DNA of 64,000 nucleotides from Bacteroidales bacterium (GTDB lineage: Bacteria > Bacteroidota > Bacteroidia > Bacteroidales > UBA932): the NCBI GenBank assembly GCA_017962235.1, contig JAGCVS010000005.1, positions 1-64,000 of the forward strand, read 5' to 3'. This document shows, in pieces, positions 25,211-34,803 of the stretch. Positions within the stretch are counted from its first letter, which is position 1; the number at the start of each line of letters is the position of its first letter. The notes under the pieces were generated by a model, which was not told the DNA's origin, searched no databases, and saw only the letters and a list, made by a program, of their open reading frames with translations. The position numbers were made by a program, and so were the translations under genes.

Positions 25211-26320
25211 ATGTCACTGAATTACTACACTTACAAAGAGATTAAGCAGCAGCCCAAAGTATGGCTGGAGGCCTGTGAGATACTGCTGCAGCGCAAAGAT
25301 GAAATCAAGGCATTCATAGACAAGTATACCTCGGAGGGTTTCGAAATCGTAATGACCGGTGCCGGCACCTCTGCATATATAGGTGACGCGCTCGAAACCG
25401 CGCTTTTTGACACTCCGTTCAGGGGTGCGCGTGCCATCGCCACCACCGATATCCTCACCGCACCTGAGTTTTATTTCAATAAAGACAGCAAGGTCATCCT
25501 GATCTCCTTTGCCCGCAGCGGCAACAGTCCGGAGAGCATCGGCGCTGTAAAGGCGGCAGAAGCCACCGCCGGCCGCATCGCCCATATCTTTATCACCTGC
25601 AACGCAGAGGGCCAGCTGGCAGCCCGCAAGGGAGACAACATCCTCTGCATACTGCTCCCTCCCGAGACCAACGACCTTTCTCTGGCTATGACCAGCAGCT
25701 ATTCCACAATGCTCCTCTCCTGCTCCATGATTGCCAATATCGATAATCTGGAAAAGGACAAGGAGTATATCGCAACCCTCTCAAAATGCGTAGAGGCTGC
25801 CATGGAGAAATATGAGGCCGACATTGAGAAGATCGCCCGCCGCGATTTCAAGCGCGCCATCTTCCTTGGCAGCGGCCCGCTCCAGGGCGTAGCAGAGGAA
25901 TCCCGCCTCAAACTGCAGGAGCTCACAGACGGTGCCGTTATGTGCGCCTTTGATTCTTTCCTGGGCTTCCGTCACGGTCCCAAGGCGCTCGTCAATCCCG
26001 AATCGCTCATGGTTTACCTGATTTCTCCCATAGAGCGCATCCGCCGCTACGAGCTTGACCTTATCAGACAGATTCAGGCCAGCAACAACGTCAAGGCAAG
26101 TGTGGTGGTCTGCATTAAGGATCCCGGCGTAGAGAGCGACCTTACCATAGAGCTCGGCTTTACTGAAGATATGCCCGCCTGCTACGGTTGCGTGGCATAC
26201 GTGTTCGCCGCACAGATGCTGGGTATGTTCAAGTCCATCAATTCCGGCCTGAGCCCCGACTCTCCTTCCGTATCTGGCAACATCTCCCGCGTGGTTGAAG
26301 GTGTCACACTGTATATATAG
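25211..26320 (+). CDS. agaS: SIS-domain galactosamine-6-phosphate deaminase/isomerase
   Basis: A 369-residue cytoplasmic protein with two SIS sugar-isomerase domains: MTGAGTSAYIGDALETAL with SFARSGNSPESIGAVKAAE, and FLGSGPLQGVAEESRLKLQELTDG with FLGFRHGPKALV. The length and motifs match AgaS, which converts galactosamine 6-phosphate to tagatose 6-phosphate and ammonia. A glucosamine-6-phosphate activity cannot be excluded. It opens the plus-strand operon agaS-kbaZ-susC-susD, 17 nt before the next gene. Confidence 0.88.
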   Translation: MSLNYYTYKEIKQQPKVWLEACEILLQRKDEIKAFIDKYTSEGFEIVMTGAGTSAYIGDALETALFDTPFRGARAIATTDILTAPEFYFNKDSKVILISFARSGNSPESIGAVKAAEATAGRIAHIFITCNAEGQLAARKGDNILCILLPPETNDLSLAMTSSYSTMLLSCSMIANIDNLEKDKEYIATLSKCVEAAMEKYEADIEKIARRDFKRAIFLGSGPLQGVAEESRLKLQELTDGAVMCAFDSFLGFRHGPKALVNPESLMVYLISPIERIRRYELDLIRQIQASNNVKASVVVCIKDPGVESDLTIELGFTEDMPACYGCVAYVFAAQMLGMFKSINSGLSPDSPSVSGNISRVVEGVTLYI

Positions 26321-26337
26321 TATTAAAGAGTTATAAC

Positions 26338-27564
26338 ATGCCAAAGACAGAAGATCTTCTCAAACGCATAGATGCCCTCTACAAAGAGACTGGCATCCCT
26401 CGCACCATCTTTGCTGCGTGCCCCAATTCCCCCACCGTTATCCGCGCCAGCCTCAGGGCTGCCAAGCGCAACAACGCGCCCATCTACTTTGCAGCCACCC
26501 TCAACCAGGTTGACTGCGACGGCGGATATACCGGGATGACCCAGGAGGCGTTTTGCCGTACCGTACGCTTTGAGGCGGAGCGCATCAACTTTTCCGGACC
26601 GGTGATTATTGCGATAGACCACGGCGGCCCCTGGCTCAAGGACAAACAGCGCACTGAAAAATGGTCCGTTGAAGATGCCATGAACGGCGTCAAGAAATCT
26701 TTTGAGGCGGCAGTACTGGCAGGATACGACCTGATACATGTCGACCCTACCGTGGACATCAACGTCCCCAAGGGTGAGATTATCGACATACACCTGGTCG
26801 CAGCCCGCACCGTTGAGCTGATAGACCATATCGAGCGCTTCCGCAAGTCCAAGGGCATCGCCCCCATCTCTTACGAGGTAGGAACGGAAGAGGTCCACGG
26901 CGGTCTTGCAGACGAGACTACTTTTGACACTTTCATCAATGATTTAAAAATAGGGTTGGTTGGTAAGGGACTTGCCGACATCTGGCCGTGCTTCATAGTC
27001 GGAAAGGTTGGTACCGACTTGGACACCACCATTTTTGATGGTGAAGTGGCCAGGCGCCTGACGGCAAAAGTCCGTCCTCTGGGAAGCTACATCAAAGGTC
27101 ATTATACCGATGATGTAGCCAACCCCGAGGAATATCCCCTCTGCGGGATGGGCGCAGCCAATGTAGGGCCCGAATTCACCATGGGCGAATACCGTGCCCT
27201 CTGCGAACTGGAAGAGGTTGAGAAACGCCTTGAGAAAGAAGGCAAGGTGGCGCTGCTGTCAAACATGCGCGAAACCCTGGTTGCAGAGGTACACGACTCC
27301 CACCGCTGGGAAAAGTGGCTGCATGAAGACGAGCTTGGCAAAGACCTGTGCGAACTTGCACCGGAGCGCCAGGACTGGATAGTGGCCACCTGCTGCCGAT
27401 ACATCTGGCAGCAGCCCCGCACCCTTGCCGCCCGCGGCTTCCTCTATGAGAATCTGACCCGTGTGGGCATTGATGCAGAAAGCGTGGTGCTTGGCCGTAT
27501 CGAGCGCGATATGGACAAATACTTCCGCGCCTTCAACCTCATCGGACTCAACGATTTGTTGTAA
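26338..27564 (+). CDS. kbaZ: Tagatose-1,6-bisphosphate aldolase subunit, KbaZ/GatZ family
   Basis: A 408-residue TIM-barrel protein of the GatZ/KbaZ family, with PNSPTVIRASLRAAKRNNAP, NQVDCDGGYTGMTQEAF, the VGTEEVHGGL segment and a C-terminal WHxx-free tail. In enterobacteria KbaZ stabilises the catalytic aldolase KbaY. No KbaY is present in the window, so this copy may act with an unlinked partner or alone. The usual GGDHLGP motif reads AIDHGGP here, which marks a divergent subfamily. The step made possible is tagatose 1,6-bisphosphate to DHAP and glyceraldehyde 3-phosphate. It lies 30 nt upstream of the susC start. Confidence 0.85.
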   Translation: MPKTEDLLKRIDALYKETGIPRTIFAACPNSPTVIRASLRAAKRNNAPIYFAATLNQVDCDGGYTGMTQEAFCRTVRFEAERINFSGPVIIAIDHGGPWLKDKQRTEKWSVEDAMNGVKKSFEAAVLAGYDLIHVDPTVDINVPKGEIIDIHLVAARTVELIDHIERFRKSKGIAPISYEVGTEEVHGGLADETTFDTFINDLKIGLVGKGLADIWPCFIVGKVGTDLDTTIFDGEVARRLTAKVRPLGSYIKGHYTDDVANPEEYPLCGMGAANVGPEFTMGEYRALCELEEVEKRLEKEGKVALLSNMRETLVAEVHDSHRWEKWLHEDELGKDLCELAPERQDWIVATCCRYIWQQPRTLAARGFLYENLTRVGIDAESVVLGRIERDMDKYFRAFNLIGLNDLL

Positions 27565-27594
27565 GATTATTATTCATTCATATACAGTAATCAG

Positions 27595-30500
27595 ATGAAA
27601 CTCAAATCCATCCGTATTCTGACGATAGCGCTGGCAATGCTGGCAGCATCGTCTCAGATGTTCGCTCAGACGCATCAGGTTACAGGCAAGGTGCTTGATT
27701 CAAGCACTGGAGAGCCCGTAATCGGCGCCGGAGTAGTAGCTTCCAACGGCGGTGGCACAGTTACCGATTATGATGGCAACTATGTTATCTCAGCTTCGTC
27801 CTCCGCCACTCTTACCTTCTCCAGCATCGGCTATAAAACCGTTACTGAACAGGTCGGTGAACGCTCCAAGATCGATGTCAACCTCCAGCCCGACAACTTG
27901 TTGCTGGACGAGGTGGTCGTACTTGGTTACACTACCCAGAAAAAGGCAGAGCTCTCTTCTGCTGTGGTTTCGATGAGCGGTGAAAAACTCACCGACGTTA
28001 CAGCTCCCGATGTCGGCAATATGCTGCAGGGTAAAGTTGCCGGCGTGGTTGCAATGAACTCTTCCGGCCAGCCCGGTTCCGGTGCAGACATCCGCATCCG
28101 CGGTACCGGTTCCATCAATGCCGGTGCAGGCCCGCTCTACGTTGTGGACGGTGTAGCAGGCGGTTCTTTCAACCCTAACGACATCGAGACCCTCACCGTG
28201 CTCAAGGATGCTTCCGCCACCGCACTATACGGTGCTTCTGCAGCCGGCGGTGTCATTGTCGTAACCACCAAGAGCGCCAAGAGCGATAAGGCAAACGTCA
28301 ACTTCAAGGCCAGTGCCGGTATCAAGAGAGCCCTCTCCGGCCGTTTCAAACCGATGGATTCTTATGAGTTGTACGATTTCTATTCTGTAATCTACAGCAA
28401 GAACAAACTCGCCGGCAACGCTCCCGCATACGATGATTTGGCAAACCAGAACTTCAACTGGATTGACAACTGCTTCAAGACGGGTGTGGTACAGAATTAC
28501 TACGCATCTGCTTCCGGCAAGTCCGGCAAGGTAAGCTACTACGTGAGCCTCGACCACTACAACGAGCAGGGTTCACTTATCAATTCCGCTTACAAGCGCA
28601 ACGCAGCCCGCGTCAACCTCTCCGCTCCCATCACCGAGAAACTCATGATGAATGTCCGCCTGAACTATCAGAAAGACCATACCAACGGAGCCAACTGGCA
28701 GACACGCGAGGCTTGCTACGTAATGCTCCCCTTTGACGTGCCTTACGTTAAGGACGGCGAAGGCGGATACACCAAAGAACCCCTGCTGGTAAGCTCAAGC
28801 AAGCGTTCCGACGGCGGCAAATGGTATTCCACCAACACATACAACGTTCTTCACAACGAGCTTTACAACTACTCCAAGAGCCATAGCGAAAGCATCATGG
28901 GCGACTTGCAGTTGATCTGGAACGTAACCGATTGGCTGACCCTCACATCCACCAACCGCTACGACAGTACCAACTCTTTCAGTGAAGACTATTCTGACCC
29001 CCGCACCGCTTACGGTTCTCCCAATGGCGACCTTTCCAACGGCAACGCAGAGTGGAACGGTTGGGGCACCACCAACCTCGCCAAGTTCCACAAGACCTTT
29101 GGTTCACACGATGTCAACGCAATCGTAGGTTGGGAATATGGTGAAGGCTATACCCGCGACATGGGTGCATCCGGTAACGGTATGCCCGCCGGCCAGAGAG
29201 CCCTCAATAACACCATTATGACGGGTGTTTCCGGTAGCGATTACCACAGCCGTTCATGGGCATTGCTGAGCCAGGCCCAGTATTCATACCTTGGCAAATA
29301 TGTGGTTACCGCTTCCCTGCGTTACGACGAGAGCTACAAGTTCGGTCCCCTGAACCGTGGCGGTTTCTTCCCCGGTGCTTCCGCTGCCTGGATCATTTCA
29401 AACGAGGATTTCCTGAATAATTCCAATACATTCTCCTTCCTCAAGCTGCGTGCAGGTTACGGTAAGACCGGTAACGATAATATCGCTGCATTCAAGTATC
29501 AGGATACATTCTCCCTCTCTGCACAGTATAACAATGTAGTATCTGCATTCCTGGAGCGCCAGGCCAACTTCAACCTTGGTTGGGAGGAGGCTTACATGGC
29601 CAGCGTCGGTATCGATGCCACCCTGTTCAACAACTGGAACGTGACCTTGGACGCATACCACACCATCAATTCCAACCTGTTGCTTGACAGGCCGCTCCCT
29701 CCTTCTACCGGTTTCTTCTCCGTGATGGACAACGTCGGCAAGGTACGCAACATGGGTGTCGAGCTTGCTGTTGACGGCTCCATCATCAAGACCAAAGACT
29801 TCCGTTGGGATGCCGGTATCAACCTTGGTTTTAACCAGAACCGCGTGCTGGAGCTTCCCGACCATGATGAAATTGTCAATACCAAAGTAGAGGTATCCCA
29901 GCTCATCAAGGAGAATCTTGACATCTATTCATGGTATATGCCCAAGTGGGAAGGCGTTGACGTAGAGACCGGCCGTCCCCTCTGGGAGCACCTTGAGTTT
30001 GACGAGCATGGCAATGTCACAGAAAGAACCCTTGTGGATACCTATGGCGATGCCACTCCCCAGGTTGTGGGCAGTGCATCCCCCTGGTTCAGCGGCGGTC
30101 TGAATACTTCCGTATACTGGAAAGGTTTCACTCTTAGCGCTACCGGAAGCTTTGTTGTGGGCAATAAGATCTACAACCGCACCCGCCAGCACATAATGGA
30201 TACCGACGGTGCCAAGGCCGGCTACAACCAGCAGTCATTTGACAACGGCCTCGGATGGATTCGCTGGAAGAAAGGCGACCCTGACGGTACCAACTCTAAA
30301 GCTACCCACCCGCAAGCCATCAACGGCGGTAACAGCCAGGCAAACGAGTACTCTTCCCGTTATCTGGAAGACGGCAGCTTCTTCCGTCTGAGAAATGTCA
30401 CCCTGTCTTATGACCTCCCACAGAACCTGATTAACAAGATAAAGATGGGGTCGGCCCGTGTATACGTTTCGGCAGACAATATCTTTACATTCACCCGCTT

Positions 30501-30618
30501 CTCCGGCATGGACCCGGAGGTTAGCCTGGAAGGCAGCACCTGGTCACTGGCCGGTCTGTATGCCGACAACTACCCCGTCCCCATGTCTGTAGTTATGGGT
30601 ATTGACATCAACTTCTAA
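27595..30618 (+). CDS. susC: SusC-family TonB-dependent outer-membrane transporter
   Basis: A 1007-residue protein with a signal peptide (~1-24, ending QMFAQ), a carboxypeptidase-regulatory-like domain (VTGKVLDSSTGEPVIGAGVV..., ~27-100), the SusC linker LDEVVVLGYTTQKK, a plug domain (~115-225) and a 22-strand barrel ending in a TonB-dependent-receptor-type C-terminus (GIDINF). It imports oligosaccharides across the outer membrane, powered by TonB-ExbBD; such genes are encoded at 54.8-56.8 kb. It is paired with SusD 2 nt downstream. GalNAc-containing cargo is inferred from the operon. Confidence 0.95.
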   Translation: MKLKSIRILTIALAMLAASSQMFAQTHQVTGKVLDSSTGEPVIGAGVVASNGGGTVTDYDGNYVISASSSATLTFSSIGYKTVTEQVGERSKIDVNLQPDNLLLDEVVVLGYTTQKKAELSSAVVSMSGEKLTDVTAPDVGNMLQGKVAGVVAMNSSGQPGSGADIRIRGTGSINAGAGPLYVVDGVAGGSFNPNDIETLTVLKDASATALYGASAAGGVIVVTTKSAKSDKANVNFKASAGIKRALSGRFKPMDSYELYDFYSVIYSKNKLAGNAPAYDDLANQNFNWIDNCFKTGVVQNYYASASGKSGKVSYYVSLDHYNEQGSLINSAYKRNAARVNLSAPITEKLMMNVRLNYQKDHTNGANWQTREACYVMLPFDVPYVKDGEGGYTKEPLLVSSSKRSDGGKWYSTNTYNVLHNELYNYSKSHSESIMGDLQLIWNVTDWLTLTSTNRYDSTNSFSEDYSDPRTAYGSPNGDLSNGNAEWNGWGTTNLAKFHKTFGSHDVNAIVGWEYGEGYTRDMGASGNGMPAGQRALNNTIMTGVSGSDYHSRSWALLSQAQYSYLGKYVVTASLRYDESYKFGPLNRGGFFPGASAAWIISNEDFLNNSNTFSFLKLRAGYGKTGNDNIAAFKYQDTFSLSAQYNNVVSAFLERQANFNLGWEEAYMASVGIDATLFNNWNVTLDAYHTINSNLLLDRPLPPSTGFFSVMDNVGKVRNMGVELAVDGSIIKTKDFRWDAGINLGFNQNRVLELPDHDEIVNTKVEVSQLIKENLDIYSWYMPKWEGVDVETGRPLWEHLEFDEHGNVTERTLVDTYGDATPQVVGSASPWFSGGLNTSVYWKGFTLSATGSFVVGNKIYNRTRQHIMDTDGAKAGYNQQSFDNGLGWIRWKKGDPDGTNSKATHPQAINGGNSQANEYSSRYLEDGSFFRLRNVTLSYDLPQNLINKIKMGSARVYVSADNIFTFTRFSGMDPEVSLEGSTWSLAGLYADNYPVPMSVVMGIDINF

Positions 30619-30632
30619 ATATGAGCACAGTC

Positions 30633-32399
30633 ATGAAAAAGATATTTGCAATCGGAATTGCCATACTGGCCCTCACTTCCTGCAACATGGATTTCTATTC
30701 TTCAGATTCCATGACCTCTGCCCAGCTCAAGGAGAACCCTTCTGCAGCAGTTTATACCACAGACGGTATCTATGCCCTCCTGAAGGACCCCTTGTACTAT
30801 AAAGAGTCCTACGACGACAGCAACACATACATCCGCTTCCTCTTCCAGCTTTCTGAGACCAGGGGCGACAATGTCTGCATCTCCGGACACTCCACCGACC
30901 CGTTCCTGCATCCCTACCGTTATGAGGATCTGGACAACACCAAGAACAACTATTATTTCTGGTGGATCGGTTACAAGATGATCTATGCCGCTAACTCCAA
31001 CATAGACGGTATCGACCCCAACGAGAGTGCAAGAAGTGCCCACATGCTCGGAGAGAACTACTTCTTCCGTGCACTTATCCACTTCAATTTTGTTTCCCTC
31101 TATGCAAGGCCGTATGTGTGCGGTCGTGACAATCCCGGTATCGTCCTTCGCAGGAACATGGATTATTCCAAAACGGAACGTTCTTCTGTAGGCGAATGCT
31201 ACGACGCAGTTGTTGAAGACCTCAAGACTGCCATCGACTATATGAGCAAGGGCAGCGCCCGCGGCGATGCTTCTTACATATCGGTAAATGCAGCAAAGGC
31301 CCTTCTGGCACGTGTTTACCTGTTCATGGGCGACGACCACCTGCAGGATTGCATCGACATTTGCAACGATCTTATAGGAAAGGCTCCTGCAGCTGTCAAG
31401 GGCGAATACACCGTTGAGAAGCTGGCAGAGTACCCCAAACATACCTGGGATTCTCCCGAGACCATCTGGTGCGTCCACCTTATTTACCCTACCGACCTGC
31501 TGTCAGAAAGCGCTACCATTGGTGCAATGTACTACAAGCAGGGTAAGGAACCCGACAACATCGGTTGGGGCGAGTGGTATTACAACGACGAGCTCATAGA
31601 ACTCTACAACCGTTATCCCGAGGACAGGCGCTTCAAGGCATACTTCACCTATGAGCCCATGGCCATCCTGAACAACGGCAAGAAGATGGTTTGCTGGCCC
31701 GAGAAGCCCGAATCCGGCGACTACTGCGTAACCGGTTATGTCAAGGGCGACGCTGTCACCGCCAATGCAGACGGTTCTTACAGCTTCACTTATGAAGGCA
31801 AGAACTACACTGCAAAACCGGAGCAGGTCAACGGCTACACCCGCTATTTCATTGATGCAAACCTTACCGGCGACGCCAGCTACTATAACGGCCGCACTCC
31901 CGCGTTTATCCGCGACGATGTGGACGAGGACCTCGGTATCCGTTCTTCCCTCTACGTGAGGTATTACAACACCAAGTTCAGCGGACAGGACGGTCAGCCC
32001 ACCTTCAGCTCTCCCGCAATTCTCCGTTGGGGTGAGGTATTCCTCAACAGGGCGGAGGCTTATGCCCGCATAGGCGGCAAGGATAAAGAGGCTCTGGACG
32101 ATGTCAACCTTATCCGCCACCGTGCAGGTCTTGGTGCCGATGCAGACTTCACAACCGCCAACATGGCCGGCCGTGGATATGCATCCGCGCTGGATGTCGT
32201 GCTGGACGAGCGCCGCATGGAGCTCTGCTTCGAGGGCGACCGCATGTTCTCGCTGTATCGTAACAAGAAATCCATTGACCGCCGCTACGTGGGTTATCAC
32301 CCGTGGGAGGTTATCGACTACACCGATCTGCGCATTGCGCTCAAGCTCCCTGCAGACGAAATCAATGCTACAGATCTTGAACAGAATCCGCGTCCCTAA
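30633..32399 (+). CDS. susD: SusD-family glycan-binding lipoprotein
   Basis: The lid protein of the SusCD importer. I start it at the second Met (30633, MKKIFAIGIAILALTSCNM), which gives a proper lipobox (LTSC); ATG 30621 is the alternative. The family is shown by the TPR-like region (SAHMLGENYFFRALIHFNFVSLYARPY), SYISVNAAKALLARVYLFMGD and the C-terminal SPAILRWGEVFLNRAEAYARIG...LDEVLDERRMELCFEGDR-type block. Total length is 588 aa. It captures glycans at the cell surface and hands them to SusC. Confidence 0.95.
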   Translation: MKKIFAIGIAILALTSCNMDFYSSDSMTSAQLKENPSAAVYTTDGIYALLKDPLYYKESYDDSNTYIRFLFQLSETRGDNVCISGHSTDPFLHPYRYEDLDNTKNNYYFWWIGYKMIYAANSNIDGIDPNESARSAHMLGENYFFRALIHFNFVSLYARPYVCGRDNPGIVLRRNMDYSKTERSSVGECYDAVVEDLKTAIDYMSKGSARGDASYISVNAAKALLARVYLFMGDDHLQDCIDICNDLIGKAPAAVKGEYTVEKLAEYPKHTWDSPETIWCVHLIYPTDLLSESATIGAMYYKQGKEPDNIGWGEWYYNDELIELYNRYPEDRRFKAYFTYEPMAILNNGKKMVCWPEKPESGDYCVTGYVKGDAVTANADGSYSFTYEGKNYTAKPEQVNGYTRYFIDANLTGDASYYNGRTPAFIRDDVDEDLGIRSSLYVRYYNTKFSGQDGQPTFSSPAILRWGEVFLNRAEAYARIGGKDKEALDDVNLIRHRAGLGADADFTTANMAGRGYASALDVVLDERRMELCFEGDRMFSLYRNKKSIDRRYVGYHPWEVIDYTDLRIALKLPADEINATDLEQNPRP

Positions 32400-32411
32400 T
32401 CTATCTGCCAG

Positions 32412-34076
32412 ATGAAAAGATTACTCACATTCGCGGCTGTTATGCTGCTCGCATTCTTCACAGGATGCGGACCTGACGATGACGGCCCGAAAACAGTGAC
32501 AAAGCCCAAAGAGCTTGCCGACCCAGAACTCAACGTGACCGGCATCCCCTCGGCTCCTGTCGAATCTGGCTCTTCATTTACGATGACTGTCTCCACCAAA
32601 TCCAAGGGGGCAGTCACCGTGAGTGTAGACAAACCCTCCATTGCAAGCGTATCTGCCAAAAGTGATATGAAATATGAGATTTCTGCCGTTTCTGCAGAGG
32701 AGACAGAGGTCAAGATTATCATTGCACAGGCAGAGGAGAAGACGGACGGCTATGCCGCAGCCACGAAAGAGGTATCTTTCAAGGTATCCGGCTCCGGTAA
32801 TGTAACCCTGCCCGGTGCCGACAGCGAAATAGACGGTACCGCCGTAACGTTCCTGGAGGTAGAAGGCGAGGTTGCCAACCCCGAAAGGGGTCTGTACCAG
32901 GCCTACGAGATCCACACCAACACCGCAGCCATCTCCGCGATGGATGTCAAGAGCAAACTCACCACCGGCCATACCCTGTGGCTGCTTGAGTTCTATCTTA
33001 CAGACTTCATGAGCGGCAATATATCATCCACCTATCTTAAGAAGATGGAGGATATATTCACTGCCATACGAGGCGGCGGTGCAAAGGCAATCGTACGCTT
33101 TGCATATCGGGATAACAACAATAATCTGGATCAGGACCAGGAGCCTACCGTTGCCATCACGCTCAAGCATGTGGAGCAGGTAAAGCCCATCCTCACCAGT
33201 TTTGAAGATGTACTGTTTGTGTTGCAGGCCGGCTTCATCGGTTCCTGGGGCGAGTGGTACTATACCACCCACTTCAACAAGATGGAAGACCGCAAGGCCC
33301 TCACCGACGCCCTTCTGGACGCAGTGCCCGTATCGCGCCAGATCGAGCTGCGCACACCGGCTTTCAAAATGAAGATGTACGATCTTTCAGTGAAGGATAC
33401 CATCACCGCAGCCACTGCGCACGACGGTTCTGCCATCTCCCGCCTGGGCGGCCATAACGACTGCTTTGGTGCCGATGCCAATGACTCCGGCACTTTTGAA
33501 AGCGATGCAGCCCGCAAGTTGTGGAAAAACGACACCAAATACACCATCATGGGTGGTGAGACTTGCAAGGTATCGGAATACTGCCTGTGCCCTGCGACCC
33601 TCCAGGATCTTGCAGATTACCACTGGACATACCTGCACGACGGATACAACCGCGACGTTTTGTCCCGCTGGCAAACCGACGGCTGCTTTAACGAGATCAA
33701 GTCCCGGCTTGGATACCGGCTTGTGTTGAAGGATGTCCATTACGACGCAATTGAGGCGGGCAAGAAGTGCAAGCTTACCATCCGTCTCTATAACAACGGT
33801 TACGCTGCGCCCATGAATCCCCGTGAAGCATGGTTGGTATGGGTTGATGCAAGCGGCAAGGAGGTCAAGACCATGTTGGGTGTGGATCCCCGCACCTGGC
33901 AGCCCGGTTACAATGCCGTGGTAAGTTATTTCACCCCCTCTTCTGCCAAAGGCACCCTGTATCTGCAACTGTCAGATCCGTTGCTTTCTGACAGGCCGGA
34001 GTACAGCATAGCTCTTGCCAACAAGGACGTGTTCGATTCCAAGACCGGACTCAACAAACTGTTTGAGGTCAAGTGA
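32412..34076 (+). CDS. DUF4874/DUF4832 lipoprotein, candidate glycosidase, copy 1
   Basis: A 554-residue lipoprotein (lipobox FFTGC, Cys19). A BACON/Ig-like beta-domain (~38-128) precedes a DUF4874 region (NPERGLYQAYEIHTNTAA...) and a C-terminal DUF4832 beta-domain (~395-554). The DUF4874 part looks like a TIM barrel with GFIGSWGEWYYTTHF (Glu281) and MGGETCKVSEYC (Glu383). Both Glu are kept in the paralogue at 39498, a pattern expected of the acid/base and nucleophile of a clan-A-like retaining glycosidase. No activity is known to me. It directly follows susD. Confidence 0.78.
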   Translation: MKRLLTFAAVMLLAFFTGCGPDDDGPKTVTKPKELADPELNVTGIPSAPVESGSSFTMTVSTKSKGAVTVSVDKPSIASVSAKSDMKYEISAVSAEETEVKIIIAQAEEKTDGYAAATKEVSFKVSGSGNVTLPGADSEIDGTAVTFLEVEGEVANPERGLYQAYEIHTNTAAISAMDVKSKLTTGHTLWLLEFYLTDFMSGNISSTYLKKMEDIFTAIRGGGAKAIVRFAYRDNNNNLDQDQEPTVAITLKHVEQVKPILTSFEDVLFVLQAGFIGSWGEWYYTTHFNKMEDRKALTDALLDAVPVSRQIELRTPAFKMKMYDLSVKDTITAATAHDGSAISRLGGHNDCFGADANDSGTFESDAARKLWKNDTKYTIMGGETCKVSEYCLCPATLQDLADYHWTYLHDGYNRDVLSRWQTDGCFNEIKSRLGYRLVLKDVHYDAIEAGKKCKLTIRLYNNGYAAPMNPREAWLVWVDASGKEVKTMLGVDPRTWQPGYNAVVSYFTPSSAKGTLYLQLSDPLLSDRPEYSIALANKDVFDSKTGLNKLFEVK

Positions 34077-34795
34077 GAATAGCTGCACTTGCCTTTGCCG
34101 CAGTTGCGGTCATTATCTCCGGATGCCATGATACGAGTGGCGTCCGGGGATATTGGTCTTCTCATACACCGGACATATCCGATTATGCCGCCGCAGAGAA
34201 CGAGTTCGCAGACTTTGCGCTTCTTGCCGTGCAGGCGCCCGAGAAAGATGCTTTTGCCGCCATAGACATGCTGCTGGACAAGGCGCGCAAAGACGATGTA
34301 ACCTATCTGGTATACACAGATCTGATTGCCCGCGGATTCAGCGTCATTGCGTCGCCCTGCCATTCCTGCGCGATATTCCAACACGCGGCAGGCAAGATCC
34401 TCAAACAGGGCATACTGGACGGTTTTGCGGCAGAGGATTATAAGCTCCGCCTGGAATCCTGCCTGCACAACAGGGTTGGTGACCGCGCAGAAATCCCCAC
34501 TTGTGAAGAAGACCCCGTGGCGCTTGATGTGCGGACCCTTTTCCTGGTTGTGGACCAGGATTGCCCCACGTGCCGGGAATCGATGCAGAAATTTTCTGGC
34601 GACGAATGGTCAAACACCTGTCGGATAGCCCTCTGCTACGGTCGCGGCCCGCTGCCCGACACAGAAGAATGGGAATGCCACAGGCTGGCTCCCGACCAAA
34701 CCATTATCGATACCAGGCAAGGCCCTTTTTATTTTGTATCATCCCCAAACGGAACCATTGAAATCTCTTATACGCCCGTTAACAAAGAACAATAA
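34073..34795 (+). CDS. DUF5106-like lipoprotein with thioredoxin-type CxxC
   Basis: A 240-residue lipoprotein (lipobox IISGC, Cys18) starting at GTG 34073, which overlaps the upstream TGA; the 4-nt overlap fixes the start. The N-terminal part is helical, like DUF5106 domains that precede TlpA-like thioredoxins. Two CxxC motifs are visible: SPCHSC (Cys96/Cys99) and DQDCPTC (Cys164/Cys167), the second in a thioredoxin-like position after LFLVV. The C-terminal half is shorter than a full thioredoxin domain. A role in disulfide reduction or folding of locus proteins is a guess. Confidence 0.65.
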   Translation: MRIAALAFAAVAVIISGCHDTSGVRGYWSSHTPDISDYAAAENEFADFALLAVQAPEKDAFAAIDMLLDKARKDDVTYLVYTDLIARGFSVIASPCHSCAIFQHAAGKILKQGILDGFAAEDYKLRLESCLHNRVGDRAEIPTCEEDPVALDVRTLFLVVDQDCPTCRESMQKFSGDEWSNTCRIALCYGRGPLPDTEEWECHRLAPDQTIIDTRQGPFYFVSSPNGTIEISYTPVNKEQ

Positions 34796-34803
34796 CCATT
34801 ATC

